From: Erythrobacter sp047872805
GTDB lineage: Bacteria; Pseudomonadota; Alphaproteobacteria; Sphingomonadales; Sphingomonadaceae
Length of the DNA stretch: 64,000 nt
Reading direction: 5' to 3'
NCBI RefSeq assembly: GCF_047872805.1
Contig: NZ_JBLQUK010000008.1
Coordinates: 62,001-126,000 of the forward strand
The notes under the pieces are model-generated. The model was not told where the DNA came from. It searched no databases and was given only the letters and a program-made list of their open reading frames with translations. A program made the translations under genes and the position numbers. Shown piece by piece: positions 42,022 through 51,281 of this stretch. The first letter of the stretch is position 1. Each line of letters begins with the position of its first letter.

Positions 42022-43371
42022 TCAGGCCTCTCTTGTATCGGCCCGCATCGGTGCCAGTCGCGGCGGTGCCGGGGTCAGACAATCCGCCCGACCGCAGCGC
42101 GGGCACCCCACGCCCAGTGGCACCGCGTCCTGCGGATCGAGCGACACTCCCCGCGCATGGGTAAGATCGCCGGCAAAGCGCGCCTCGATCCCCAGCACGA
42201 TTGACCGGCGCGCCGAACAAGCCGCGCCGTCAACCTCGATCGTGCGGGCAATCGTGAACCAGTGACGCTGCGCGGCCTCGCCTTCGCCAAAAGTAACCGC
42301 CTGCATCAACATTGTGCCGCGGCTTTCGAACGCGGCATAGGGCGCCCACGCGGGCCAGCGCGCGCCATCGAGGGGATAGATCGCACCGCTCGCTCCTGCG
42401 CTGAAATGGACCATCCGGCCGGTGCGTCCGAACCTTGCACTGAAGAACGGCAATCCGCGTTCGCCCACGCGTTGCAAGGTCGTCAGGCGCTGCGCCAATT
42501 GATCGAAACTCACCGCGAACCGGCGTTGCAGCACCGCAAGGTCATATCCGGTCTGCTCGCACGCCCGCAGAAACCGGCGATACGGCATCAACAACGCCGC
42601 CGCGACGTAATCGGTGATATGTTCGCGGAACCGGTCGCGCGCCTCTGGCGATGACAGCTTGGCCCCTGCCACGAGCGTTTCAATGGTGTCGCGCTGTTCT
42701 AGGCTACCGACCTGACGGGCAATCTGGAATCGCCGCGCGGCACCGGGTAACATTTCCGAGACCTGCAATTGACGGGCATGCAGATCAAGCCGATTGACCA
42801 GTCCCGGCATCACCTCTGCAGGAAGCACACGCACCGATAGGCGGTGTTTTTCACGCAGCCTTTCGATCAAGGCCGCGCTGATGTCCCCGCGCGACAGCCG
42901 CAATTCGTCGGCAAGATCCTCTGCGGCATGATCGAGATCGGCAAAGTGGTTCTGCCACCGTTCAATAGCCTGCCGTGCTTCGCCCACGGGATCATCGCTA
43001 CGCTCTATGCCGGGATGCGAATTGTCATAAAGCCGCGCAAAGGCCGCCGCCGCCTGCGGTGCGGCGGCCAAAAATTCCTGCACCTCTTCCCGATCAATCC
43101 CGAGATCAGCAAAGCGTTTGTCCGCCATTCGCCGCGCAAGGCCATCGACACCGCCAATCGCTTCATCTTCGCGCAGGCTGCGCGGGTCAAAGTCATAGCG
43201 TTCGATCACTTGCACCAACACTCGCGCAGAAAGCGGGCGCTGGTTGCGTTCGATCAGGTTGAGATAACTGGGACTGATACCCAGCGAAGCCGCCATTGCA
43301 GCCTGAGTCAGCCCTTCGCGTTTGCGCAGGCGGCGCAGCGAGGGGCCAGCAAGGAGAGCGTTCTCAGGCAT
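42022..43371 (-). CDS. ScfR/RamB-type XRE-family regulator with ImmA/IrrE-like domain
   Basis: 449 residues. N-terminal Cro/CI-type helix-turn-helix (RRLRKREGLTQAAMAASLGISPSYLNLIERNQRPLSARVL), then an IrrE/ImmA-like central domain and a C-terminal DUF2083-type region with Cys pairs (VGCPRCGRADC). This is the architecture of short-chain fatty acyl regulators (ScfR) and RamB, which control acetate/glyoxylate-shunt genes. Divergent from aceA with inverted repeats in between, so it likely regulates isocitrate lyase and itself. Start 43371 puts the HTH near residue 10. Confidence 0.88.
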   Translation of the reverse strand: MPENALLAGPSLRRLRKREGLTQAAMAASLGISPSYLNLIERNQRPLSARVLVQVIERYDFDPRSLREDEAIGGVDGLARRMADKRFADLGIDREEVQEFLAAAPQAAAAFARLYDNSHPGIERSDDPVGEARQAIERWQNHFADLDHAAEDLADELRLSRGDISAALIERLREKHRLSVRVLPAEVMPGLVNRLDLHARQLQVSEMLPGAARRFQIARQVGSLEQRDTIETLVAGAKLSSPEARDRFREHITDYVAAALLMPYRRFLRACEQTGYDLAVLQRRFAVSFDQLAQRLTTLQRVGERGLPFFSARFGRTGRMVHFSAGASGAIYPLDGARWPAWAPYAAFESRGTMLMQAVTFGEGEAAQRHWFTIARTIEVDGAACSARRSIVLGIEARFAGDLTHARGVSLDPQDAVPLGVGCPRCGRADCLTPAPPRLAPMRADTREA

Positions 43372-43378
43372 GGTCGGT

Positions 43379-43463
43379 CTTGTAACTATCTTTACATCAT
43401 TACACAAGATGTGCCGTAATTGCGGCGATAGAGACAAGATATTCTGTAATTTTTTCTGTTACG
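43379..43463. promoter_or_regulatory. Candidate operators between the ScfR-like gene and aceA
   Basis: Inverted repeat CTTGTAA (43379-43385) / TTACACAAG (43400-43408), and a second TGTAAT...CTGTTACG (43445-43463). Both contain GTAA/TTAC half-sites and lie in the 149-bp divergent gap. Function inferred from position. Confidence 0.4.
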
Positions 43464-43520
43464 CTGCGCTGCACCATGCAAAGAGCGGGCATTACCTCCC
43501 CTCTCAAGCAGGAGCCAAAC

Positions 43521-45119
43521 ATGACTTACCAGAACACTGTCGCCCAGATGCAGCAGCTTATCACCGCCAACGGCCCCAGCTGGAGCGCAATCGACTCCGA
43601 AGGTGCCGCACGCATGGTGATTCAGAACCGGTTCCGCACTGGCCTTGATATTGCCAAATACACCGCGAAGATCATGCGCGCCGATATGGAGGCATATGAT
43701 GCCGATCCCGCAGCCTACACCCAGTCGCTGGGGTGTTGGCACGGATTTATCGCTCAGCAGAAAATGATCGCGATCAAAAAGCATTTCGGCACGACCAAGC
43801 GGCGCTATCTTTACCTTTCCGGCTGGATGATTGCGGCCTTGCGGAGCGAATTTGGCCCGCTGCCCGACCAATCCATGCACGAAAAGACCAGCGTGCCCGC
43901 GCTGATCGAGGAGCTCTACACCTTTCTTAAGCAAGCCGATGCCCGCGAACTTGGCGGCCTGTTCCGCGCTCTCGATGCTGCACGCGATGCGGGCGACGAG
44001 GTCAAGGCAAAGGATCTGCAAAACCAGATCGACAATTACGAAACCCATGTCGTGCCGATTATTGCCGACATTGACGCCGGGTTCGGCAATGCCGAGGCTA
44101 CCTATCTGCTCGCCAAAAAGATGATCGAAGCCGGTGCCTGCGCGCTCCAGATCGAAAATCAGGTTTCGGACGAAAAGCAGTGCGGCCATCAGGACGGCAA
44201 GGTCACAGTGCCGCATGAGGATTTCCTGCAAAAGATCCGCGCGATCCGCCACGCCTTCCTCGAAATGGGAGTTGAGGACGGTATCATCGTCGCGCGCACC
44301 GATTCGCTCGGTGCTGGCCTGACCAAACAGATCGCCTTTTCGAAAGAACCGGGCGATCTGGGCGATCAATACAACGCCTTCATCGATGCAGAGGAAGTTG
44401 ATCCGGCCAACATCACCAATGGTCAGGTTTTCATCAGCCGTGATGGCAAATTGATGACGCCCAAAAGGCTTCCTTCAAACCTCTATCAATTCCGTGCAGG
44501 CTCGGGCGAAGACCGCTGCGTGCTCGATTGCATCACTTCTCTGCAGAATGGCGCCGATCTGCTCTGGATCGAAACCGAGAAGCCGCACGTCCAGCAGATT
44601 GCCGGAATGGTGAACCGGGTGCGCGAAGTGATCCCCAATGCCAAACTGGTCTACAACAATTCGCCTTCATTCAACTGGACCCTCAATTTCCGTCAGCAAG
44701 TGTTCGATACTTGGGCAGAATCTGGCAAGGATGTGTCCGCCTATGACCGCGCTGGTTTGATGAGCATCGATTACGATGGCACCGATCTCGCTATCGAAGC
44801 CGATGAGAAAATCCGCACGTTCCAGGCGGATGCGGCGCGGCATGCGGGCATTTTCCATCATCTCATCACATTGCCGACCTATCACACCGCGGCGCTGTCC
44901 ACCGACAATCTCGCGCGCGAGTATTTCGGCGAGCAGGCCATGTTGGGCTATGTCAAGAATGTTCAACGCGAAGAAATCCGCCAAGGGATCGCCTGCGTGA
45001 AGCATCAAAACATGGCTGGCAGCGATCTGGGCGACGATCACAAGGAGTATTTTGCCGGGGAAGCCGCGCTGAAAGCGGGCGGCAAGGACAACACCATGAA
45101 CCAATTCGCCGCAGCGTAA
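43521..45119 (+). CDS. aceA: Isocitrate lyase
   Basis: 532 residues, the longer (eukaryote/alphaproteobacterial) isocitrate lyase form. Splits isocitrate to glyoxylate and succinate, allowing growth on acetate or fatty acids. The catalytic loop is DEKQCGHQDGKVTVPHEDF (KQCGH in place of the E. coli KKCGH); metal and substrate residues lie in PIIADIDAGFGNAEATYLLAKKMIEAGACALQIENQ and ARTDSLGAGLT. ATG 43521 follows CAGGAGCC; an earlier in-frame ATG at 43476 is less likely. Followed by a hairpin and a small gene. Confidence 0.95.
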   Translation: MTYQNTVAQMQQLITANGPSWSAIDSEGAARMVIQNRFRTGLDIAKYTAKIMRADMEAYDADPAAYTQSLGCWHGFIAQQKMIAIKKHFGTTKRRYLYLSGWMIAALRSEFGPLPDQSMHEKTSVPALIEELYTFLKQADARELGGLFRALDAARDAGDEVKAKDLQNQIDNYETHVVPIIADIDAGFGNAEATYLLAKKMIEAGACALQIENQVSDEKQCGHQDGKVTVPHEDFLQKIRAIRHAFLEMGVEDGIIVARTDSLGAGLTKQIAFSKEPGDLGDQYNAFIDAEEVDPANITNGQVFISRDGKLMTPKRLPSNLYQFRAGSGEDRCVLDCITSLQNGADLLWIETEKPHVQQIAGMVNRVREVIPNAKLVYNNSPSFNWTLNFRQQVFDTWAESGKDVSAYDRAGLMSIDYDGTDLAIEADEKIRTFQADAARHAGIFHHLITLPTYHTAALSTDNLAREYFGEQAMLGYVKNVQREEIRQGIACVKHQNMAGSDLGDDHKEYFAGEAALKAGGKDNTMNQFAAA

Positions 45120-45133
45120 CCACGTTGGAGAGG

Positions 45134-45185
45134 GGTTCCCGCAAGCTATGACAATTGTGAACCAATTGCAGGGCTTGCGGGAACC
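45134..45185 (+). terminator. Long hairpin between aceA and the 61-residue gene
   Basis: Perfect 13-bp inverted repeat GGTTCCCGCAAGC (45134-45146) / GCTTGCGGGAACC (45173-45185) with a 26-base loop containing two CAATTG words. No T-run directly follows, so it may be an RNA-stability element or partial terminator rather than a full stop before the next gene. Confidence 0.5.
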
Positions 45186-45233
45186 TGACATTCCCCTCAT
45201 TAGCTTCATCATTATCCCTTCAGGAGAGAGACA

Positions 45234-45419
45234 ATGAGCGATACCGACACATCAAGCCGCGAACCTTCGCGCGCCCGCGCGCTGCTTTCCACCGCTGATA
45301 TGAAGCTGCTGCGCCGCGCGCTCGAAAGCCATGCCCGCGCCACCGAAGACCGCGACGAACTGGCCAAGATCAACGCGCTGCACCACCGGCTCGGCACCTA
45401 CGTTCCGGACGGCAAATAA
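45234..45419 (+). CDS. Small hypothetical protein downstream of aceA
   Basis: 61 residues, no signal peptide or membrane segment; charged and helical, with the body LLSTADMKLLRRALESHARATEDRDELAKINALHHRLGTYVP. AGGAGAGAG lies 6-8 bases before its ATG, an unusually strong ribosome site for this window. It could share the aceA transcript through the hairpin or have its own promoter. I know of no function. Confidence 0.7.
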   Translation: MSDTDTSSREPSRARALLSTADMKLLRRALESHARATEDRDELAKINALHHRLGTYVPDGK

Positions 45420-45466
45420 GAAGCCGATTCATCGCAGTTTGCGCCCGTTCTCCTGGGGAGGAGAAT

Positions 45467-45508
45467 ACGGCCGTCGGATGCGGGCGAACGCCCCCTTCCG
45501 GCGGCCGT
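45467..45508. terminator. Hairpin between convergent 61-residue gene and M20 amidohydrolase
   Basis: Inverted repeat ACGGCCG (45467-45473) / CGGCCGT (45502-45508) with further GC pairing inside. It sits between convergent stop codons at 45419 and 45523. Confidence 0.45.
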
Positions 45509-45522
45509 AACCTTGTGCGCGG

Positions 45523-46860
45523 TTAACCGCCGCTTTTGGGCATGAGGTCCAATGTCGCCGCGGTCAGTGCCTCCGTCGCCGTGGCGATCACCACTGGCGC
45601 ATCGGGCGCCCAAAATGGCGAATGCAGGCTGACGAGTTCGACCTCGCCGCGCTGCGACGCCTGATATTCGTCCATCGGGACCCCGCCGACCCAGAAGATC
45701 AGCGATTCGACATTTTCCGGGTCGGCGCGGTGGAACTGACCGAAATCCTCGCCGCCCATTACGCTTGGCACTTCGAACACGCGCCCTTCGAAGCGCTCCG
45801 ACAGGCCTGCCATCACCGAAGCGGTCATTTCCGGCGTGTTGAACGTCGATGGCGTGTAGGGATCCTGCACCGTCACCACCGGCAGCTTGTCCTCGGGCAT
45901 CCCCGCTGCCATTGCCTCCGCCCGCGCGATCCGCGCGATCCCTTCGAGCAGCGAGGCACGCACTTCGTCGGTGTAACTGCGCACGGTGATCTGCAAATGC
46001 GCTTCGTCGCTGATGATGTTGTGCTTTGATCCTGCGCGGAAGCTGCCCACGGTGACCACAGCGGAATCGAGCGGGTTGAGCTCGCGGCTGACCAGCGTTT
46101 GCAGCCGGGTCACGATATGCGCGCCGATCACCACCGGATCTTTGGTCGTGTGCGGATAGGCGCCGTGCCCGCCAATGCCCGGAATCACCACGTCGACGCT
46201 GTCGACATTGGCCAATGCATATCCCGAAGAGTAACCGATCAAACCCGCAGGGGCCTGAGCCGCATCGTGAAATGCGAGCACATAGTCAGGCTTGGGGAAC
46301 CGGGTGTAGAGGCCATCGGCCAGCATCGCCAGCGCGCCCTCGCCGGTTTCCTCTGCCGGTTGCAGGATCATCACCAAAGTGCCCGACCAATCGTCCTTGC
46401 GCTCTGACAGCAGCTGCGCCGCACCGATCCAAGCTGCCATATGCGTGTCGTGACCGCAGGCATGCATCACCCCGGTTTCCTCGCCGGTCGCAGGCACCGC
46501 CGTGCGGGTCGAGGCATAGGGCAGTCCGGTCTGCTCAACCACCGGCAGGCCGTCCATGTCGGCGCGCAGCATCACGGTTGGCCCTTCGCCATTGCGCATC
46601 ACCGCAACCACACCGGTCTGCCCCACGCCCTCTGTCACCTCAAAGCCGAGCGCGCGAGCGCGCGCGGCCAGTTTGGCGGCGGTCTCATGCTCCTGAAAGC
46701 TGAGTTCGGGATTGGCGTGAAGATCCTGATACAGCGCCACCAGTTCAGGCAAGTCTTCCATCACCGCGCTGCGCAGGCCGTCCGCGTGATCCTCTGCATG
46801 CACCGGCGCAGCCAGCACCATCCCCATTGCAGCGCTCGCTGCCAGAACCCGTTTAAGCAT
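45523..46860 (-). CDS. Exported M20-family amidohydrolase (aminoacylase/hippurate hydrolase-like)
   Basis: 445 residues. Signal peptide MLKRVLAASAAMGMVLAAPVHA, so periplasmic. M20D metallopeptidase/amidohydrolase: HANPELSFQEHETA near the start, MLRADMDGLPVVEQTGLPYAS, MHACGHDTHMAAWIGAAQLL (zinc ligands), LQPAEETGEGALAMLADGLY and a late SVMGGEDFGQFHR. Related enzymes deacylate N-acyl amino acids or act on carboxylate-conjugated substrates. The ATG at 46860 begins the signal peptide; the longer frame runs into the intergenic region. Substrate not known. Confidence 0.85.
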   Translation of the reverse strand: MLKRVLAASAAMGMVLAAPVHAEDHADGLRSAVMEDLPELVALYQDLHANPELSFQEHETAAKLAARARALGFEVTEGVGQTGVVAVMRNGEGPTVMLRADMDGLPVVEQTGLPYASTRTAVPATGEETGVMHACGHDTHMAAWIGAAQLLSERKDDWSGTLVMILQPAEETGEGALAMLADGLYTRFPKPDYVLAFHDAAQAPAGLIGYSSGYALANVDSVDVVIPGIGGHGAYPHTTKDPVVIGAHIVTRLQTLVSRELNPLDSAVVTVGSFRAGSKHNIISDEAHLQITVRSYTDEVRASLLEGIARIARAEAMAAGMPEDKLPVVTVQDPYTPSTFNTPEMTASVMAGLSERFEGRVFEVPSVMGGEDFGQFHRADPENVESLIFWVGGVPMDEYQASQRGEVELVSLHSPFWAPDAPVVIATATEALTAATLDLMPKSGG

Positions 46861-46888
46861 CGCTATCTCTCTCCCTGTTGCGGGTTGC

Positions 46889-47020
46889 CCTGACACACCT
46901 GACACATTGTCCCGGTGGCGAACTCCCATCCTTCGTCAATCGCCATTAAGACCGGTGCAATGGCAGGGTCAGTGTGGCGTAAAACCATCATGCCGATGTC
47001 ATGGCATATTTGCGCCGTGC
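46889..47020. repeat. Possible diverged copy of the TGACAC intergenic element (copy C)
   Basis: TGACACACCTGACACATTGTC at 46891 and a GTGCAGGAAAATCG near 47018 are the same kinds of words, in the same order, as in copies at 24060 and 63278, but the middle TTGACACTTxTCCAACA part is not evident. Lies between two minus-strand genes. Confidence 0.3.
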
Positions 47021-47042
47021 AGGAAAATCGCAGCCCATCAAT

Positions 47043-48842
47043 CTACAGACCATAAAACAGCACCAGCAAGATCGACAGCGTCGTCACCATCAACGCCACC
47101 AGCGGCACACCCGTGCGAATGTAATCGGCAAATTCATACGAACCTTCGGCCATGATCAGCATATTGGTCTGATAGGCTATCGGGGTTGCATAACACAGGT
47201 TGCAGCCGAACAGCACTGCCAGAATCAGCGGTTCGGGAGGCATGCCAAGCTTAGTGGCGATGCTGAACGCAATCGGCGTGCCGACGGTTGCAGCGGTTGC
47301 ATTGGAAGCAAAATTGGTGAGCAGCGTGACAAACACCATCACTGCCGCCAAAACCAAAGCGGGCGGCAGGAACACCAGTCCCAGCGATAGAGTCTCGCCC
47401 AGCCAACTCGCGGCCCCGCTTTCCAGGATGATCCTTCCGACTGCTATACTTGCCGCGACCAGCACGATGACCTTGGCCGACAGCGCCCGGCCTACACGGT
47501 CAAATTTGACGCAGCCGGTGACAAACATCAAAATCGCGCCCGCCAGCGCCGAAATCGCAATCGGCAGAAAGCCAAACGAGGCCAGCGCCACCGATCCGCC
47601 CATAATGACTGCCGAAATGACCGCCTTTGATCGCCGAGGCAGTTCGCGTCCGCCTTCGAGCATCAACAGGCTGTCGCTGCGGGCAAAGCTTTGCAGGTCT
47701 TCCAATATCCCCATGACCAGCAGCACGTCGCCTTCTGAAATGCGCAGGTCGCCGCCTTCGGAAAATTGGTCCTTTTCTCCCAACAACCTCTCAGGACGGT
47801 GGATGCCCAGCACCGCCACGCTATACAGGTCTGCGATGCCAGAACTGGGCAAGGTCCGCGAAATCAGCCGCGAATCCGCCGTAACCGTCATCTCTACAAC
47901 CATCACATCCTCTCTCTTCGAAGTGGATGTGCGTTTGATCCGGTCCAGCACCCAGCTTGGCGCAAGCTCCCCGCGCAGCACGCGGGTGGCATCCTCTAGC
48001 GCCTCGTGAGTGCCGGAAATATGCAACCGCTGTTGCGGTTGAAGCGCGCCCGGTGGCGGATTGTGAAACGTGATATTCTGCGGCAATTTGTCACGGATCG
48101 CCGACAGTTCGGCACCCGCCAATATGCTTTCGGCGCCCACCCTCAGACGCGTTTGAAACATCCGCCGGTTGCTGTCTGCGGCAACGCTGTTGTCACCCAG
48201 TAATCGCGGCATCACAAGCCAGAGATAGGGCATCGCCACCAGCGCTGCGAGCAGCACGATCGGCGTGTAGTGAAACACCCCCATCTGCGGCTGCCCCAGA
48301 TCGACAGCAATCGAGGTGACCAAAATATTCGTCGAGGTGCCGATAGTGGTCGCCATCCCGCCGATCAGCACCGCTGCATTGAGCGGGATCAGGGTCTTTG
48401 ATGCTGGCATTGCTCCTTTAGCCGCCAACCCCACAAAAATCGGCAGCAACAGCACCAGCACCGGCGTATCATTGACCGCCATCGATAGCGCAAATGCGAT
48501 CAGCAGCGACACCAGCAGGCCCAGTTTCAGATTGAACTTGAATACAGTTTCCAGCAACCGCGCCGCCGGTTCGAGCGCGCCGGTGACCACCAGCCCCCGG
48601 CCCATGATCATCAGCGCGCAGATCGTAATCAGCGCGTAATGGCCAAACCCGCCAAAGGCGAGCGCAAGACCATCGGTCGGCTTGTTCCCTTCGAGCGGGA
48701 AGAAATACAGCCCCACGGCGATCACCGCGATGGTCAGCAGAGAGACGATTTCCACCGACAAACGCCCGCGCGCAAACGCCACGAACATCGCGGTCGTAAC
48801 AGCCATTGCGGCGATGGCATGGTATGATGGAATTTCTAGCAT
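47043..48842 (-). CDS. SLC13-family permease with RCK_C domains
   Basis: 599 residues, ~10-12 membrane helices in two halves separated by a ~200-residue cytosolic segment with two TrkA-C (RCK_C)-type domains (around LRVGAESILAGAELSAIRDKLP and GIHRPERLLGEKDQFSEGG). The divalent anion:Na+ symporter motifs MAVNDTPVLVLLLPIFVGLA and TNFASNATAATVGTPIAFSIATKLG contain the SNT-like substrate/Na+ sites. Transports a dicarboxylate, sulfate or similar anion, substrate not predictable. Confidence 0.85.
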   Translation of the reverse strand: MLEIPSYHAIAAMAVTTAMFVAFARGRLSVEIVSLLTIAVIAVGLYFFPLEGNKPTDGLALAFGGFGHYALITICALMIMGRGLVVTGALEPAARLLETVFKFNLKLGLLVSLLIAFALSMAVNDTPVLVLLLPIFVGLAAKGAMPASKTLIPLNAAVLIGGMATTIGTSTNILVTSIAVDLGQPQMGVFHYTPIVLLAALVAMPYLWLVMPRLLGDNSVAADSNRRMFQTRLRVGAESILAGAELSAIRDKLPQNITFHNPPPGALQPQQRLHISGTHEALEDATRVLRGELAPSWVLDRIKRTSTSKREDVMVVEMTVTADSRLISRTLPSSGIADLYSVAVLGIHRPERLLGEKDQFSEGGDLRISEGDVLLVMGILEDLQSFARSDSLLMLEGGRELPRRSKAVISAVIMGGSVALASFGFLPIAISALAGAILMFVTGCVKFDRVGRALSAKVIVLVAASIAVGRIILESGAASWLGETLSLGLVFLPPALVLAAVMVFVTLLTNFASNATAATVGTPIAFSIATKLGMPPEPLILAVLFGCNLCYATPIAYQTNMLIMAEGSYEFADYIRTGVPLVALMVTTLSILLVLFYGL

Positions 48843-48904
48843 GGTGCCTGCGATGATGATGTCTCAATTCGGGCGAACAAAGGCAAGCGGTTTGCGGTCA
48901 GGAC

Positions 48905-49666
48905 CTAGCGCGTCCGCTGCTTGGCAATCGCTGCATCCTGCCGGTCGCGCGGGTCTGATAGCGGATCAAGCACCCGGCCCTGAGTAAGCCACGATATGCC
49001 AAAGGCGGCAAGGATCACCGCTTCCATCCAGAATGTCATACTGCGTGCGTTCCACCAATCACCAAACACCAGATCGCCCACGCCGATGGCAATCGCGCTC
49101 ACCGCGATGATAACACCGGAAGTGCGATAAATCACATTGCGGCGACGCTTGGCCGGGGTCAGCGCCGGTTTTTCACCAGCGGTATCCATGGGCACTTTGG
49201 TGAACACGAACAGGCAGAAAAACGCCAAAATTGCAAACAGGATACCCGCCGCGCCGGCATGAACCCAATATCCGGCTTCGGGATAAATCGCCGCGCCGCT
49301 GGCGACGATCCAGCCATCCATCGGCACCAGCGCCACCGCAAATGCGGCAAACCCGGCAATCGTCGCCAATTGTGCGACCTTGGGTGACCAACCGCGATAG
49401 GCCATCAACAGGGCTCCGATAGCGATCAGGCAACCGACAAAGAAATCCCCGAGCACGATGGGTTCGTAATAATAGCCCGACAGCGCGGTGCGAAACTCGC
49501 CCAGCGCCAGCCCGCCCAGACCCAGCACAACCGGCATACCCAGTGCGATCACTCCGACAATCCGCGCCAGTCTGCGCTGATCGAAGCGCAATTTCGGATC
49601 GCTCGCATAGGGGTAATCTTGCGGCGGTTGATACCGCGCAGGGCCAGTTTCAAAGGGGATTTCCAT
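48905..49666 (-). CDS. Conserved multi-pass membrane protein of unknown function
   Basis: 253 residues with about seven hydrophobic segments. The N-terminal ~30 residues are polar; then ARIVGVIALGMPVVLGLGGLALG, IVLGDFFVGCLIAIGALLM, LATIAGFAAFAVALVP and others. The SGYYYEPIVLGDFFVG stretch and overall topology recall DUF998/Frag1-like membrane proteins, but I cannot assign it. Stop lies 62 bp before the SLC13 start on the same strand, so they may be cotranscribed. Confidence 0.65.
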   Translation of the reverse strand: MEIPFETGPARYQPPQDYPYASDPKLRFDQRRLARIVGVIALGMPVVLGLGGLALGEFRTALSGYYYEPIVLGDFFVGCLIAIGALLMAYRGWSPKVAQLATIAGFAAFAVALVPMDGWIVASGAAIYPEAGYWVHAGAAGILFAILAFFCLFVFTKVPMDTAGEKPALTPAKRRRNVIYRTSGVIIAVSAIAIGVGDLVFGDWWNARSMTFWMEAVILAAFGISWLTQGRVLDPLSDPRDRQDAAIAKQRTR

Positions 49667-49757
49667 CCGCTTCGGAATAGCGCAACTGCTGCGCTGCTCA
49701 AGCGCTATCGCTCAGGCGCATGAGCCTGCGCGCCGGTAACGCGGGGATGGGAAAGAA

Positions 49758-49842
49758 TGGTGCCCCTGGCCCGAATCGAACGGGCACTCCCGAAGGAATT
49801 CGATTTTGAGTCGAACGCGTCTACCAATTCCACCACAGGGGC
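49758..49842 (-). tRNA. tRNA-Leu(CAA)
   Basis: Minus strand: acceptor GCCCCTG pairing with CAGGGGC, D-arm TGGTGGAATTGGTAGACGCG, anticodon loop CTCAAAA (anticodon CAA), a long class II variable arm (TTCCTTCGGGAGT), T-loop GTTCGATTC, discriminator A and encoded CCA. Confidence 0.96.
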
Positions 49843-49893
49843 ACTGGGTGTGAGCGGCGCTGTTAGCGAGAGACGGCGCATCTCGCAAGCGCT

Positions 49894-50712
49894 CTACCGC
49901 AAACTTCCCGCCAGGATTTTGTGGAGACGCGAATGCAGCCCCTGGTTCGCGGCAAGAATTTGCTCCGAATGGATTGGATTGGACCGGCCGCGGTAATCGC
50001 TGACAAAGCCGCCCGCTTCGCGCACCAGCAGACATCCCGCGGCGGTGTCCCAGTCACTGAGGCCGCTTTCCCAGAAGCCATCAAACCGCCCCTGCGCGAC
50101 ATATGCGAGATCAAGCGAGGCCGCGCCCAGCCGGCGAATACCTGCGACCTCTGGGCCGATGGCGCCGAAAATGCGGCTCCATTCGGCAAAGTCGCCGTGT
50201 CCGGCAAAGGGAATGCCGGTTGCGATCAGGGCATCGGCCAGATGCGAGCGCGCCGAAACCCGCAGCCGCGCATCTTGCAACCACGCGCCGCGCGTCTTTT
50301 CCGCCCAATAGGTCTGATCGTTCACCGGGTGATAAATCACCGCAGCCGTGACTTCGCCCCAGCCCTTGCCATCGGGGCGCGGTTCCTGCACCGCGATGCT
50401 GATGGCGAAATGGGGGATTCCGTGAAGGAAATTGCTGGTCCCGTCGAGCGGGTCGATGATCCAGCGCGGTTTGTCGGGATCGCCTTCGATGATCCCGGCT
50501 TCTTCGAGCACAAAGCCCCAACCGGGCCGCGCCATAGTCAGTTCATCGTAAAGTGTCCGCTCTGACCGCATATCGGCCTTGGAGACAAAATCCGCAGGGC
50601 CTTTGCGGCTCACCTGAAGATGTTCAACCTCGCCAAAGTCGCGCCGCAACCGCCCGCCCGCCTTGCGCGCGGCGCGCTCCATCACGCGGATCAGGCCTGA
50701 AAACATCGACAT
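49894..50712 (-). CDS. suhB: Inositol monophosphatase family protein
   Basis: 272 residues. Mg-dependent phosphatase fold: Glu in VLEEAGII, the DPLDGTSNFLHGIPHFAISIA metal motif (DPxDGTxN) and late WDTAAGCLLVREAGG. Dephosphorylates inositol-1-phosphate or related sugar phosphates; SuhB family members also bind RNA polymerase in other bacteria (family knowledge). It follows efp by 5 bp and is presumably cotranscribed. Confidence 0.9.
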   Translation of the reverse strand: MSMFSGLIRVMERAARKAGGRLRRDFGEVEHLQVSRKGPADFVSKADMRSERTLYDELTMARPGWGFVLEEAGIIEGDPDKPRWIIDPLDGTSNFLHGIPHFAISIAVQEPRPDGKGWGEVTAAVIYHPVNDQTYWAEKTRGAWLQDARLRVSARSHLADALIATGIPFAGHGDFAEWSRIFGAIGPEVAGIRRLGAASLDLAYVAQGRFDGFWESGLSDWDTAAGCLLVREAGGFVSDYRGRSNPIHSEQILAANQGLHSRLHKILAGSLR

Positions 50713-50717
50713 TGGGT

Positions 50718-51281
50718 TTAGCCAGCCTTCCCGACATAGGATTGCTCGTAAACGTCCACCACGATTCGCGTGCCGGTGCCGATATGCGGGGGGACCATGA
50801 TGCGCACCCCGTTATCGAGCACAGCGGGCTTGTAGCTGGAGGAGGCAGTCTGCCCCTTCACCACGGCATCAGCTTCGACGATGGTGGCTTCGATCTGGGC
50901 GGGCAATTCGACCGAGATCGGCTTCTCCTCCCACAGTTCCAGCTTCACTTGCATACCGTCCTGCAGGAACGCGCGCGCATCGCCGAGCAGGTCGGATGGC
51001 AGCGTGATCTGTTCATAAGTGTCCTGATCCATGAACACGAGCATCTCACCGTCTTCGTAGAGGAATTGATATTCCTGCGTATCAAGCCGCACTTTTTCGA
51101 CCGTATCAGCGCTGCGGAAACGGATGTTGGTCTTGCGGCCATCCTGCAGGTTCTTCATCTCGACCTGCATATAGGCCCCGCCCTTGCCCGGCTGGGTGTG
51201 CTGAATCTTGGCGACTTTCCAGATGCCGCCTTCGTATTCGAGGATATTGCCCGGACGAATATCAACGCCGCTGATTTTCAT
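50718..51281 (-). CDS. efp: Elongation factor P
   Basis: 187 residues, three OB-like domains. Rescues ribosomes stalled on polyproline stretches. The modifiable loop is TQPGKGGAYMQVEMKNL, with Lys at residue 33 where EpmA-type lysylation occurs in other bacteria. LYEDGEMLVFMDQDTYEQI, LPAQIEATIVEADAVVKGQTASSSYKPAVLDNGVRIMVPPHI complete the family pattern. The ATG at 51281 begins MKISGVDIRPGN; the longer frame extends upstream without support. Confidence 0.96.
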   Translation of the reverse strand: MKISGVDIRPGNILEYEGGIWKVAKIQHTQPGKGGAYMQVEMKNLQDGRKTNIRFRSADTVEKVRLDTQEYQFLYEDGEMLVFMDQDTYEQITLPSDLLGDARAFLQDGMQVKLELWEEKPISVELPAQIEATIVEADAVVKGQTASSSYKPAVLDNGVRIMVPPHIGTGTRIVVDVYEQSYVGKAG

